Shown: positions 7,629-16,656 of the stretch, piece by piece
Layout of the letters: the number at the start of each line of letters is the position of its first letter
Numbering within the stretch: the first letter of the stretch is position 1
DNA from: Streptomyces sp. NBRC 109706
GTDB taxonomy: Bacteria > Actinomycetota > Actinomycetes > Streptomycetales > Streptomycetaceae
Assembly (NCBI RefSeq): GCF_000974485.1
Contig: NZ_BBOM01000010.1
Coordinates: forward strand, 434,001-498,000
Reading direction: 5' to 3'
DNA length: 64,000 bases
The notes under the pieces: model-generated
Told to the model about the DNA's origin: nothing
The model's database searches: none
Seen by the model: only the letters and a program-made list of their open reading frames with translations
Made by a program: the position numbers and the translations under genes

Positions 7629-8957
7629 TCAGCGGTTCGGCGCCTCGGGATCGGGCCCGAACGTCTGGAACGCGGTGTGCCGGGGGATGCGGAAGACGTC
7701 CCGGCCGGTCACCGCGTTCAGGATGAGCGCGCTGCGGTAGGCGCCGATGCCCAGGTCGGGCGCGGCGGCGCCGTGCGTGTGCAGTTCGGCGTTCTGCACG
7801 AAGAGCCCGCCGGTCACCTCGGGAACGGTGGCCACCCGGTGCCCCTCGGAGACGTCGTAACGGCCGTGCTGGTCCCAGGCGATGAGCTTCTCCACCGGCG
7901 CCAGACAGTCGGGGCGGCGCGCGGCATAGCCGGTGGCGGCGACGATCGCCCCGGTGTCGCGGGTGGTCTCCCGCTCGGTGTCGGCGTGCCGGGTGGTCAG
8001 CCGCACTCCCCCGCCGTCCGGCAGCGCCTCGGCGCCCAGCACTGCGGTGGCGGGCAGCAGGGTGACGGGGGGCCGGTCGCCGTCCAGCAGGTGGTCGTAC
8101 AGCTCCTGGTGGATCAGGTCGATGGTCTCGCTGTCGATGCCCTTGTAGAGCTGCCACTGGGAGGCGACCAGCCGGTCCCTGGTCTCCGGCGGCAGGGCGT
8201 TGAAGTACCGCATATAGGCGGGGGTGGTGTATTCCAGGACCAGCTTGGAGTAGTCCAGCGGCGCGAAGCCCCAGGAGCGGGTGAGCCAGCTGACGGCCCA
8301 GCCGGCGGCGCGTTGGCGGCGCAGCAGGTCGAGGAAGACCTCGGCGCCCGACTGTCCCGAGCCGACGACGGTGATCTCCCGCACCCCGGCCTCGGCCAGC
8401 GCGTCAATCCGGTGCAGGTACTCGCCCGAGTGGAAGACCTGCTCGCCGGCGAGCCGGCGCAGCGGTTCGGGGAGCGCCGGCTGGGTGCCGACGCCGAGCA
8501 CCAGATGGCGGGCCAGCTGGTGACGGACGGCGCCGGTGGCCACCTCGCGCAGGGTGAGCCGCCAGCGTTGGCTCTCCTCCTGCCAGGCCACCTCCGTCAC
8601 CTCGGTGCCGAAGTGGCAGCCGGGCAGTCGGGCGGCGGCCCAGGCGCAGTAGTCGGCGTACTCGCGGCGCGGCACATGGAAGCGTTCGGCGATGTAGAAG
8701 GGGTACATCCGGTCGTGCTCGACCAGGTAGTTGAGGAAGGACCAGCGGCTGGTGGGGCGGATCAGCGAGACCAGGTCGGCCAGGAAGCCCACCTGGAGCG
8801 AGGCCCAGTCGAACATCAGCCCTGGGTGCCAGTCGTAGCTCTCGCGCCGGTCGAAGGCGGCGAACCGCAGCTCGGGCAGTTCGTCGGCCAGCGCCGACAG
8901 GGCGAGGTTGAACGGGCCGATGCCCACCGCCGCGAGGTCGAGTTCCGGTTCGCTCAC
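7629..8957 (-). CDS. Lysine/ornithine N-hydroxylase, siderophore biosynthesis
   Basis: The 442-residue product is a flavin-dependent N-hydroxylating monooxygenase of the IucD/SidA/DesB kind. It hydroxylates the side-chain amine of lysine, ornithine or a diamine such as cadaverine to give the N-OH used in hydroxamates. Motifs are the FAD site GIGPFNLAL at 12-20, DWHPGLMFDWASLQVGFLAD near 42-61, the NADPH site GSGQSGAEVF near 200, and the C-terminal ATGYA. Its ATG overlaps the stop of the upstream PLP decarboxylase by four bases, so the two are translated together. By analogy with desA-desB the substrate would be cadaverine, but no desC or desD follows. Confidence 0.88.
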   Translation of the reverse strand: MSEPELDLAAVGIGPFNLALSALADELPELRFAAFDRRESYDWHPGLMFDWASLQVGFLADLVSLIRPTSRWSFLNYLVEHDRMYPFYIAERFHVPRREYADYCAWAAARLPGCHFGTEVTEVAWQEESQRWRLTLREVATGAVRHQLARHLVLGVGTQPALPEPLRRLAGEQVFHSGEYLHRIDALAEAGVREITVVGSGQSGAEVFLDLLRRQRAAGWAVSWLTRSWGFAPLDYSKLVLEYTTPAYMRYFNALPPETRDRLVASQWQLYKGIDSETIDLIHQELYDHLLDGDRPPVTLLPATAVLGAEALPDGGGVRLTTRHADTERETTRDTGAIVAATGYAARRPDCLAPVEKLIAWDQHGRYDVSEGHRVATVPEVTGGLFVQNAELHTHGAAAPDLGIGAYRSALILNAVTGRDVFRIPRHTAFQTFGPDPEAPNR

Positions 8958-10504
8958 GCGTAGTCCTCCGTCTCCACGGCGCGTCCGGCCGCGTCAACGG
9001 CGGCCAGCAGCTCCTGGATGTCGTCCTTGGTCGCCTGCGGGTTGAGCAGGGTGAGTTTCAGCCGCACCCGACCGGTCTCCGCCGTTCCGGCGAGATCGTC
9101 GGTGCGGCCTATCAGCGCCCGGCCCTGGCGCAGCAGCCGGCGGCGGAGCGCGCCGTTGATGGCGTCGGCGTGCGCCCGGTTGGCCTCGGCCGGCCGGTAG
9201 CGGAAGACCACGGTGGTGAGCACCGGGGTGGCGACCAGCTCCAGGCGCGGGTGGGCGGTGATGGCGTCGGCGGCATGGCCGGCGAGGTCGTGGCAGGTGT
9301 CCAGCAGGGCGCCGACGCCGCGTCGGCCCAGCGCGAGGAAGGTGGCGACCACCTTGAGCGCGTCGGCCCTGCGGGTGGTGGCCAGGGAGTGGCCGAGCAG
9401 CCCGTCGTAGCCGGCGGCGCCGTCGTCGTCCGGGTTGAGATAGGCGACCCGCAGCCCGGTGCTGGCGGTGAGGTCGGTGCGCTCCCGCACCAGCAGCACG
9501 CTGGCGGCCGCCGGCTGCCAGGCGGTCTTGTGCAGGTCGATGGTGATCGAGTCGGCCGCTTCGAGGCCCCGCAGCAGGGGGCGCAGCCGGTCGGAGAAGA
9601 GCGCGCCGCCCCCGTAGGCGGCGTCCACATGCAGCCGCACCCCGTGCCGCCTGGCGACGGCGGCCAGTTCGGGGAGCGGGTCGATGGAGCCGTAGTCGGT
9701 GGTGCCCGCGGTGGCGACCACGGCGATGGGCAGCTCGTTCTCGGCGCGTTCGGCGAGCGCCCGTTCCAGCGTCTCCGGCGCCATCCGGCGGTCGGCGTCG
9801 GCGGGCAGCGGGCGCACCGCGCCCTCGCCGAGGCCCAGCACCGCGCAGGCCCTGGCGACCGAGAAGTGCGCCAACTCCGAGCAGTAGACGACCGGTTGGA
9901 CGTCCACGCCGAGCAGACCGCGCAGCCTGACGTCGCGGTGGTCGCCCAGGGCGACGTCCCTGGCGATCAGCAGGGCCTGGAGGTTGGACGCGGTGCCGCC
10001 CGGGGTGAGCACGCCGTCGGCGCGCGGGCCGTAGCCGGCCAGCGCGGTCAGGGCGCGTACCAGCCGGCTCTCCAGCTCCACCGCGTAGGGACCGCTGTCC
10101 CAGGTGTCGACGGAGGCGTTGAACGCGGAGGCCAGCACGTCGGTCGCGGTGGCCACGCCCAGGGCCGGGGGCTGGAGGTGGGCGGCGGCGCGGGGGTCGG
10201 CCAGGTCGACGGTGTAGGTGGCGTAGGCGCGGGCCAGCGCGAGCAGCGCGTCCCGGCCGCCGCCCTCGGCGGGCAGCGGGCCCTCGGGGAGCTGGGCGTC
10301 GACCACATGGGCCAACTCGGTGGGGGTCATGGGGGGCAGCGGTCCGCCTCTGCGGCGGAGTGCCTTCGCGGCTTCACTGGTCAACTCGCCTACCAGGCGC
10401 CCGACTTCCGCGATCCCCTCGGGATCGGCGGCCAGCAGGGCGGAGTTCGGCAGGGTGGCGGGCACGGGCACGGGCACGGTTGGTGCGTGGCCGGACATGC
10501 TCAT
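8954..10504 (-). CDS. PLP-dependent group II decarboxylase (DesA-like)
   Basis: This 516-residue fold-type I enzyme is related to diaminobutyrate, lysine and aromatic amino acid decarboxylases. The PLP lysine lies in the IDLHKTAWQP motif at about residue 325, preceded by LHVDAAYGGG. In desferrioxamine pathways this gene makes cadaverine from lysine for the N-hydroxylase that follows, and the four-base overlap with that gene supports the same role here. I chose the ATG at 10504; an ATG two codons later also fits. A longer frame upstream runs through the iron box and is not coding. It is expected to be repressed by iron through the box at 10645-10663. Confidence 0.82.
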   Translation of the reverse strand: MSMSGHAPTVPVPVPATLPNSALLAADPEGIAEVGRLVGELTSEAAKALRRRGGPLPPMTPTELAHVVDAQLPEGPLPAEGGGRDALLALARAYATYTVDLADPRAAAHLQPPALGVATATDVLASAFNASVDTWDSGPYAVELESRLVRALTALAGYGPRADGVLTPGGTASNLQALLIARDVALGDHRDVRLRGLLGVDVQPVVYCSELAHFSVARACAVLGLGEGAVRPLPADADRRMAPETLERALAERAENELPIAVVATAGTTDYGSIDPLPELAAVARRHGVRLHVDAAYGGGALFSDRLRPLLRGLEAADSITIDLHKTAWQPAAASVLLVRERTDLTASTGLRVAYLNPDDDGAAGYDGLLGHSLATTRRADALKVVATFLALGRRGVGALLDTCHDLAGHAADAITAHPRLELVATPVLTTVVFRYRPAEANRAHADAINGALRRRLLRQGRALIGRTDDLAGTAETGRVRLKLTLLNPQATKDDIQELLAAVDAAGRAVETEDYA

Positions 10505-10641
10505 GAGTCGGTGACGTCCCTTGTCTCGGGTGTCGCGGCAGTCTGGGGAGGCTGTCTCGTGGGGGGAAGTGGGGATACGGGGTGAACAGCGTTGCCCTGG
10601 ACCGACGTTGGCGGCGCGGTCCGGCGCGACGACCCCACGAT

Positions 10642-10672
10642 AATTTAGGTTAGGCACACCTAAGTCTGTCAA
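10642..10672 (-). promoter_or_regulatory. Promoter with DmdR/IdeR iron box
   Basis: TTAGGTTAGGCACACCTAA at 10645-10663 is the 19-bp actinobacterial iron box, one base off the usual TTAGGTTAGGCTCACCTAA. On the minus strand TTGACA (10672-10667) and TAAATT (10647-10642, 19-bp spacer) flank it as -35 and -10. A DmdR/IdeR repressor with iron would block the siderophore gene pair that begins about 140 bases downstream. Confidence 0.85.
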
Positions 10673-10828
10673 CCGGGCCCGCGCCGTCCCCCGGAGTCCC
10701 CCGCCCTCCCGACGCCCCCTCGAACAGCGGGGCACGCGCTCAACACCGGCCGGCGGGACACATCGACGGGAGGCGCCGTGAGGACGATCACACCCGCGGC
10801 GCGCCCCGGGACCCGGCGCCGAAACCGC

Positions 10829-10867
10829 CGAGGGCCCCCGCCCGGAACACCGGAACGGGGGCCCTCG
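10829..10867 (-). terminator. Hairpin terminator of the lipase gene
   Basis: A perfect 12-bp GC-rich stem (arms 10829-10840 and 10856-10867, 15-base loop) stands 9 bases after the lipase stop codon. Confidence 0.65.
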
Positions 10868-10876
10868 ACGCCGCCG

Positions 10877-11752
10877 TCACTCCGGCAGGAGCTCGCATCC
10901 GGTGGGCTCGGCACTGGCCGGGTCCAGCGCGTTGGCCACCTCGTGGAAGGCCATCTCGTCGCTGAGCGCGAGAGCCATATGCCCCGACTCGTTCTCCGGA
11001 CAGAGGTCCTGGAGCAGCACGTTGGTGACCCCGGGTTCATCGATGAACTGGGTGTCGTACGGGGTGATCACGTGGTCGCGGTTGGTGCCGATCACCGTGT
11101 AGTCGACGCCGGGCAGGGTGTAGCCGCCCTCGTTCAACTCGGTGATGAACCGCGACCCGGTGGCCTGCTGGACGAACACCGGCGAGTGCTCGTTCAGGAA
11201 GTCGGACAGGCCGGGGACGAGGTCCAGCAGCGCGATCAGCCCGCTGGCCGTGGTGCCGTTGGTGCTGGGCGCGAGGGCGATCAGCGCGTTGACCTGCTCC
11301 TCGCCCTCGGGGTGGTGCTTCAGGTAGTAGCGGGGCATCATCCCACCCTGGGAGTGACCGACGATGTCCACCTCGTCGGCCCCCGTGGTGGCGAGCACCC
11401 CGTCGACGAAGTCGGCGAGTTGGTCCGCCGAGCCCTCGATGGGCGCCAGCCCGTGCAGGATCGGCACGCCCGACATCTGCCCGTAGTTCAGCGAGTAGAC
11501 GCAGTACCCGCGCTCCACCAGATAGGGCGCGAGGCCGAACCAGCTCAGCCACGCGTTGCCGCCGGTGCCGTGCACCAGCACCACGGGGCGTTCACGCTCG
11601 GAGGTACAGCCCGGCTTGTTCCAGCCGCCCTCGCCCCCACTCGCCGCGACACCGCTGCCGGCCGGCAGCAGCGTCAACGGAGCGGCCAGCAGAGTGGTGA
11701 GGAGGGCCCCCCGAAGGCGCCGCGACCGTTTCGACCGTCTCTGTAATGTCAT
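10877..11752 (-). CDS. Secreted alpha/beta-hydrolase lipase
   Basis: The product has 291 residues. A long basic signal peptide (MTLQRRSKRSRRLRG, hydrophobic core, GSGVAAS) ends near residue 37, so the enzyme is exported. The oxyanion region VLVHGTGG lies near residue 55 and the nucleophile Ser is in GHSQGG near 134. This matches class 2 lipases of Streptomyces, which cleave triacylglycerols or esters outside the cell. Two to four Cys probably form disulphides. The start is the ATG at 11752 behind GGGAG. An upstream inverted repeat at 11785-11808 may take part in its control. Confidence 0.85.
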   Translation of the reverse strand: MTLQRRSKRSRRLRGALLTTLLAAPLTLLPAGSGVAASGGEGGWNKPGCTSERERPVVLVHGTGGNAWLSWFGLAPYLVERGYCVYSLNYGQMSGVPILHGLAPIEGSADQLADFVDGVLATTGADEVDIVGHSQGGMMPRYYLKHHPEGEEQVNALIALAPSTNGTTASGLIALLDLVPGLSDFLNEHSPVFVQQATGSRFITELNEGGYTLPGVDYTVIGTNRDHVITPYDTQFIDEPGVTNVLLQDLCPENESGHMALALSDEMAFHEVANALDPASAEPTGCELLPE

Positions 11753-11784
11753 GAGTGTCTCCCTCACTCCGGATGTTCGGTCAT

Positions 11785-11808
11785 GGTTTTCGATCGCAAG
11801 CGAAAACC
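11785..11808. promoter_or_regulatory. Inverted repeat upstream of the lipase
   Basis: GGTTTTCG and CGAAAACC form a perfect 8-bp inverted repeat with an 8-base spacer, beginning 33 bases before the lipase start. It may be an operator or a 5' leader hairpin. It is AT-rich compared with its surroundings. Confidence 0.4.
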
Positions 11809-12055
11809 TCTGCCAAATTACGGACTGGTAACCCCTGGCGCACACACCGGCAAGGTAAAGAGCTGGCCACATTTTCCTCACAGGCCCCGCCAGCAACACC
11901 CGCCCCTTCCGCCCCAGTGCCAAACCGCACACTACTTCGCCAACTCCAGCACCCCGTAAAGAGGCTGACGGAGGAACACCTTTCGGCCACCCTCCCCATC
12001 CCGCCCGGCAGTCGATCACGAGTTCGACCCAGGTCGCTGACCAGCGCCGACAGGG

Positions 12056-12085
12056 TTTACAGTAATCGAACTGAGGTGCGATAAC
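12056..12085 (+). promoter_or_regulatory. dnaE2 promoter with LexA-like SOS box
   Basis: TCGAACTGAGGTGCGA at 12066-12081 fits the Gram-positive SOS palindrome TCGAACnnnnGTTCGA with one mismatch. It lies between TTTACA (12056-12061) and GATAAC (12080-12085), an 18-bp spacer, so a bound LexA would cover the promoter. This predicts DNA-damage induction of the polymerase pair. The rest of the 11753-12133 gap shows nothing more than the lipase-side inverted repeat. Confidence 0.6.
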
Positions 12086-12133
12086 GCGTCTGGGTCAGTG
12101 GCTGGAACGGGGGCGGAGCGAGGGAGGTGCGGC

Positions 12134-15100
12134 ATGGCGGGCTTCGTCCACACCCATGTCGCGTCCGGCTACTCCGCGCGGTACGGCGCCGCCCATCCCG
12201 AACAGCTGGTCCTGAGGGCGGCCGAGCGCGGCATGACGGCGCTCGCGCTCACCGACCGGGACACCGTCACCGGTGCCGTGCGGTTCGCTGAGTCCTGTGC
12301 CGAGCACGGGATACGGCCGATCTTCGGCGTCGAGCTGGCGGTGGAGGCCGTCGCGCCCCCGCCGCCCACCGCCCGCAGGACCCGCGCCCCGGCGCGCGGC
12401 GGCGCCCATGTCGACGAGCCGCCCCTGCGGTTCACGCTGCTCGCCCGGGACCGGGCCGGGTGGGCCCGGCTCTGCCGGATCACCTCGGCCGCCCATGGCA
12501 CCTCGGCCGGCGGAACGCCCGTGGTGCCCTGGCGGGCGCTGCGCGAACACGGCGGCCCGGGGCTGACCGCGCTGCTCGGCCCCGTCTCGGAACCGGTGCG
12601 CGCGCTGACGGTGGGCCGGGAGGACGTCGCGGTGAAGCTGCTGACGCCCTGGCGGGAGGTCTTCGGCGACGGGATCAGGCTGGAGGCCGTCGCGCACCAC
12701 CGCCTCGGCACCGGGCCCGGATCGCTGCGGCTGGCCGCCCGCACCCTGGCGCTGGCCGACCGCACCCGCACCACCGCCGTGCTCTCCAACGCCGTCCGCT
12801 ACGCCGACCGGGACCAGCACCGTCTCGCCGATGTGCTGGACGCCGCACGGCTGTTGCGGCCCGTCGACCGGCGCCGGCTGGACAGCGGACAGCGCTGGCT
12901 CAAGAGCGAGGGGGAGATGGCGGACGTCGCGCGCCTGATCGCCGAGTGCGCGGGCGCCGACGCCCGGCGGGCGCACCGGCTGCTGACGGACACCGCCGCC
13001 ACGGCCGCCGCGTGCGTCGTCGATCCGGCGGCCGATCTGGGGCTCGGCCGGCCGCATCTCCCGGAGCCCGAGGCGCTGGGCGCCGACCCGGGACCCGGCG
13101 GCGCCGCCAGGACGCTGCGGCAGCGGGCCGAGGAGGGGCTGGCCCGCCGGGGGCTGGGCCGGGACCGGGCCGCCCACGACCGGCTGGCCGCGGAGCTGGG
13201 CGTGATCTCCCGGCTGGAATACGACGCGTACTTCCTCGCCGTCGGCCAGGTGGTGGCCGATATCAGGGCCAAGGGCATCCGGGTCGCCGCCCGGGGCTCG
13301 GGCGCCGGATCGATGGTCTGCCACGCGCTGGACATCGCGACCGCGAACCCCCTCGACCACCGGCTGCTGTTCGAACGCTTTCTGAGCGAACGCCGGGCGT
13401 CGCTGCCCGATATCGACATCGACGTGGAGTCCGCCCGGCGGTTGGAGTGCTATGACGCGATCTTCGAACGGTTCGGCGCGGAACGGGTCGCGGTCACCGC
13501 GATGCCCGAGACCTACCGGGCCCGCCGGGCGCTGCGGGACACCGGGCTCGCCCTGGGGATCCCGCCGGCGGACGTCGACCGGATCGCCAAGAGCTTCCCG
13601 CACCTGCGGGCGTCGGACATCACCGGCGCGCTCGCCGAGCTGCCCGAACTGCGGGCGCTGGCCGCCGAGAAGGACGACTACGGGCCGCTGTGGGAACTCG
13701 CCGAGGGCCTGGACTCCCTGGTCCACGGCATGGCCATGCACCCCTGCGGCGTGGTGATCAGCGATGCGACGCTGCTCGACCGGCTGCCCGTGCAGCCGAC
13801 CCCGCAGGGCGACTACCCCATGGCGATGGCCGCCAAGGAGGAGATCGAGAAGCTGGGCAACATCAAGCTCGACGTCCTGGGCGTCCGGATGCAGTCGGCC
13901 ATGGCCCATGCCGTCGACGAGCTGGAACGGGCCACCGGGGACCGCGTCGACCTGGACGATCCCCGTCAGGTGCCGCTCGACGACCCGTTCGCGTTCAAGC
14001 TCATCCAGGAGAGCGAGACGCTGGGCCTCTTCCAGCTCGAATCGCCGGGCCAGCAGGACCTGCTCTCCCGGCTCAAGCCGCGCGATCCACAGGATGTCAT
14101 CGCGGACATCAGCCTCTTCCGTCCGGGCCCGGTCGCCGGCGGGATGCCCGAACGGTATGTCGCCGCCCGGCACGGCGGCGCGCCGGCCTATGCCCACCGG
14201 GATCTGGAGCCGGTGCTCGCCGACACCTACGGGGTGACCATCTGGCATGAGCAGGTGATCGAGACGCTTTCGGTGCTGACCGGTTGCGAACCCGCGCTGG
14301 CCGAGGTCGCCCGACGCGCGCTCGGGGACCGGGAGCGGCTGCCGGGGATCAGGGACTGGTTCCACCGCACGGCGGGCGAACGCGGCTACTCGGCGGCCGT
14401 CAGGGACGAGGTCTGGAAGACCGTCGAGTCCTTCGGCGCCTACGGCTTCTGCCGGGCCCACGCGGTCGCCTTCGCCGTGCCGGCGCTGCAGAGCGCCTGG
14501 CTCAAGGCGCACCATCCGGCGTTTCTGCTGGCCGGCCTCCTGGAGCACGATCCGGGCATGTGGCCCAAGCGCGTCCTGGTCGCCGACGCCCGCCGCCGGG
14601 GCGTGACGGTCCTCCCCGTCGACGTCAACCGGTCCCGGGTCCGGCACATCGTGGAGCGCACCGACGAGGGGCAGTGGGGGGTGCGGCTGGCGCTGGCCGG
14701 GGTGCACGGCATCGGCGAGGAGGAGTGCGCCCGGATCGAGGAGGGCCAGCCCTATGACTCGCTGTCGGACTTCTGGCAGCGGGCGCGGCCCAGCCGGCCG
14801 GTCGCCGAACGCCTCGCCGAGGTGGGGGCGTTGGGCCCGCTCCACGACGGGCGGCTCAGCCGGCGTGACCTGCTGCTGGAGATCGCCGAACTCCACCGGG
14901 CCGCCCGCGCCGGGGCCGCGGTCCCCGGACAGCTGCCGATCGACACCGGCGCCCTGGGCGGGACCGAGCCGAGCGGCCTCCCCGAGATGACCGGCCGGGA
15001 GGCCCTGGGCGCCGAGCTGGGCACCCTGGGCATCGACGTCTCCCGGCATCTGATGGAGCACCACCACCGGCTGCTGCGGGAGATCGGCGCGACCGACGCC

Positions 15101-15586
15101 GCGCATCTGGCGGCGCTGCGTCCCGGCCGACGGGTGCTCGTCGCCGGCGCGCGCGCCTCGACCCAGACCCCGCCGATCGCCAGCGGCAAACGCATCATCT
15201 TCGTCACCCTGGAGGACGGCTCCGGCCTGGTCGACCTGGCGTTCTTCGAGGACTCCCACCCGGCCTGCGCGCACACCGTCTTCCACAGCGGGCTGCTGCT
15301 GGTCAGGGGTACGGTCCAGGTGCGCGGCGGCCGTCGCACCGTGGTGGGCACGATGGCCTGGGACCTCGAACGGATCGCCGCCGCCCGCCGGGACGAGGGC
15401 CCCGAGGCCGCGCTCGCCCTGCTCGGCGCCGACCGCCCCCACCCGACCCCCGCCCAGCCGGGGCGCACCCTGACCGACGGCACCGCGGGCGCCAGGCTGC
15501 ACCCGTACGCCGATCTGCGGCCCGCCGGCAGCCCCTCGATCGACCTGCGGAAGTTCGGCCACGCCAGCCCGGGGAGCGCCGGATGA
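12134..15586 (+). CDS. dnaE2: Error-prone DNA polymerase III alpha subunit
   Basis: The 1150-residue product is a C-family polymerase of the DnaE2 (ImuC) kind. The PHP domain begins at once (FVHTHVASGYSARYGA). The catalytic aspartates lie in LPDIDIDVES near residues 425-429, and FKLIQESETLGLFQLESPGQ is typical of the palm/fingers. A C-terminal OB fold (FVTLEDGSGLVDLAFF, about 1020-1035) follows. It lacks the long tail of replicative DnaE. DnaE2 copies damaged DNA in stress mutagenesis together with ImuB-like Y-family proteins, and the next gene, overlapping by four bases (ATGA), is one. The ATG at 12134 has an AGGGAGG site. A LexA-like box covers the promoter. Confidence 0.92.
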   Translation: MAGFVHTHVASGYSARYGAAHPEQLVLRAAERGMTALALTDRDTVTGAVRFAESCAEHGIRPIFGVELAVEAVAPPPPTARRTRAPARGGAHVDEPPLRFTLLARDRAGWARLCRITSAAHGTSAGGTPVVPWRALREHGGPGLTALLGPVSEPVRALTVGREDVAVKLLTPWREVFGDGIRLEAVAHHRLGTGPGSLRLAARTLALADRTRTTAVLSNAVRYADRDQHRLADVLDAARLLRPVDRRRLDSGQRWLKSEGEMADVARLIAECAGADARRAHRLLTDTAATAAACVVDPAADLGLGRPHLPEPEALGADPGPGGAARTLRQRAEEGLARRGLGRDRAAHDRLAAELGVISRLEYDAYFLAVGQVVADIRAKGIRVAARGSGAGSMVCHALDIATANPLDHRLLFERFLSERRASLPDIDIDVESARRLECYDAIFERFGAERVAVTAMPETYRARRALRDTGLALGIPPADVDRIAKSFPHLRASDITGALAELPELRALAAEKDDYGPLWELAEGLDSLVHGMAMHPCGVVISDATLLDRLPVQPTPQGDYPMAMAAKEEIEKLGNIKLDVLGVRMQSAMAHAVDELERATGDRVDLDDPRQVPLDDPFAFKLIQESETLGLFQLESPGQQDLLSRLKPRDPQDVIADISLFRPGPVAGGMPERYVAARHGGAPAYAHRDLEPVLADTYGVTIWHEQVIETLSVLTGCEPALAEVARRALGDRERLPGIRDWFHRTAGERGYSAAVRDEVWKTVESFGAYGFCRAHAVAFAVPALQSAWLKAHHPAFLLAGLLEHDPGMWPKRVLVADARRRGVTVLPVDVNRSRVRHIVERTDEGQWGVRLALAGVHGIGEEECARIEEGQPYDSLSDFWQRARPSRPVAERLAEVGALGPLHDGRLSRRDLLLEIAELHRAARAGAAVPGQLPIDTGALGGTEPSGLPEMTGREALGAELGTLGIDVSRHLMEHHHRLLREIGATDAAHLAALRPGRRVLVAGARASTQTPPIASGKRIIFVTLEDGSGLVDLAFFEDSHPACAHTVFHSGLLLVRGTVQVRGGRRTVVGTMAWDLERIAAARRDEGPEAALALLGADRPHPTPAQPGRTLTDGTAGARLHPYADLRPAGSPSIDLRKFGHASPGSAG

Positions 15587-16656
15587 CCGGGGACGACCGA
15601 ACGGGCCCGCGCCAGCGGCATATCGCCCATCTCTCCCTGACCGCACCGGATATCGCGTCCGACGCCGCGCCGGACGGGGAGCGGTATGCCGACATCCTCG
15701 ACCTGCTGACCGGGATCACCCCGCATGTCAAGGCCGTCCCCCCGGACGCCGTCCAGCTCGATCTGACGTCGGCGCTCAGATACTTCGACCTCTCCCCCTA
15801 CCGGGTGGTCCAGTTGGCGCAGCTGCGGCTGAAGGCGCTGCACGGCATCGACGCCCGCGCCGGGCTCGCCGGCAACCGCATGCTGGCGGCCATGGCGGCC
15901 GAAACGGCCGCGCCGGGAGAGGTCGTCCTGGTCCCCGCCGAACGGGTCACCGCCTGGCTGCGCCCCCGCCCGGTCACCGCGCTGCCCGAGGTCGACCGCT
16001 CCCTGGCGACCACCCTCGGCCGATACGGGCTGCACACCATCGGCCAGATCGCCGATCTGCCGGCGGCCACCCTGCAACGTCTCCTCGGCGTCGGCCGGGC
16101 GCGGCTGTTGGCCGAGCGCGCCCGGGGCCACGACCCCCGTCCGGTCGCCCCCGAGGAACCGGCCGCGCGGCTGACCGCCGATCTCGCGCTGGAGCGGGAC
16201 TGCCTCGATCCGGAGCGACAACACCGTTCGGTGCTGGGGCTGGTCGAGCATCTGGGCCACCGGCTGCGCGGCGCCGGCCAGGTCGCCGGCCGCGTCATCC
16301 TGACGGTGCGCTACGCCGACCGTTCCGCCAGCACCCGCGCCAAGCGGCTGGCCGAGCCGACCGACCACTCCCCCGCCCTCGCCTCGGCCGCGCTCGAACT
16401 GCTGGCGGGGCTCGGGCTGCAACGCGCCCGGGTGCGCGCCTTCACCGTCCGCGCCGAGGATCTGCGGCCCGCCGAATCCGCGCCCCGTCAGCTCTCCCTC
16501 GACCCCGGCGACGACCGGGCCCGGGCCGCGGAGGCGGTGGCGGACCGGATCCGCCGCCGGTTCGGGGCGACGGCCGTGGGCCCGCCCTCCTGGTACGGCC
16601 ATCCGGACGCCGACCGACCGCCCCGGGTGATCGCCTCGACCACCGGCGACCCTTAA
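15583..16656 (+). CDS. Y-family polymerase-like (ImuB-type) accessory protein
   Basis: The 357-residue protein has the Y-family little-finger and thumb regions (YGLHTIGQIADLPAATLQRLLG; RSVLGLVEHLGHRLR) but no catalytic acids. The first motif (usually DxD with aromatic residues) is replaced by HLSLTAPD, and the second (SxDE) is missing around VQLDLTSALRYF. This is the state of ImuB-like proteins, which recruit DnaE2 to the clamp rather than polymerise. QLSLDPGD near residue 303 may be a clamp-binding motif (inference). It is translated from an ATG inside the dnaE2 stop. Its stop overlaps that of the convergent kinase gene. Confidence 0.82.
   Translation: MTGDDRTGPRQRHIAHLSLTAPDIASDAAPDGERYADILDLLTGITPHVKAVPPDAVQLDLTSALRYFDLSPYRVVQLAQLRLKALHGIDARAGLAGNRMLAAMAAETAAPGEVVLVPAERVTAWLRPRPVTALPEVDRSLATTLGRYGLHTIGQIADLPAATLQRLLGVGRARLLAERARGHDPRPVAPEEPAARLTADLALERDCLDPERQHRSVLGLVEHLGHRLRGAGQVAGRVILTVRYADRSASTRAKRLAEPTDHSPALASAALELLAGLGLQRARVRAFTVRAEDLRPAESAPRQLSLDPGDDRARAAEAVADRIRRRFGATAVGPPSWYGHPDADRPPRVIASTTGDP

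Noticed and set aside
12095..15646. Very long minus-strand open frame opposite dnaE2
   Set aside because: It is Arg/Gly/Ala/Pro-rich without domains, the usual antisense shadow in GC-rich DNA; the plus strand has all dnaE2 motifs.
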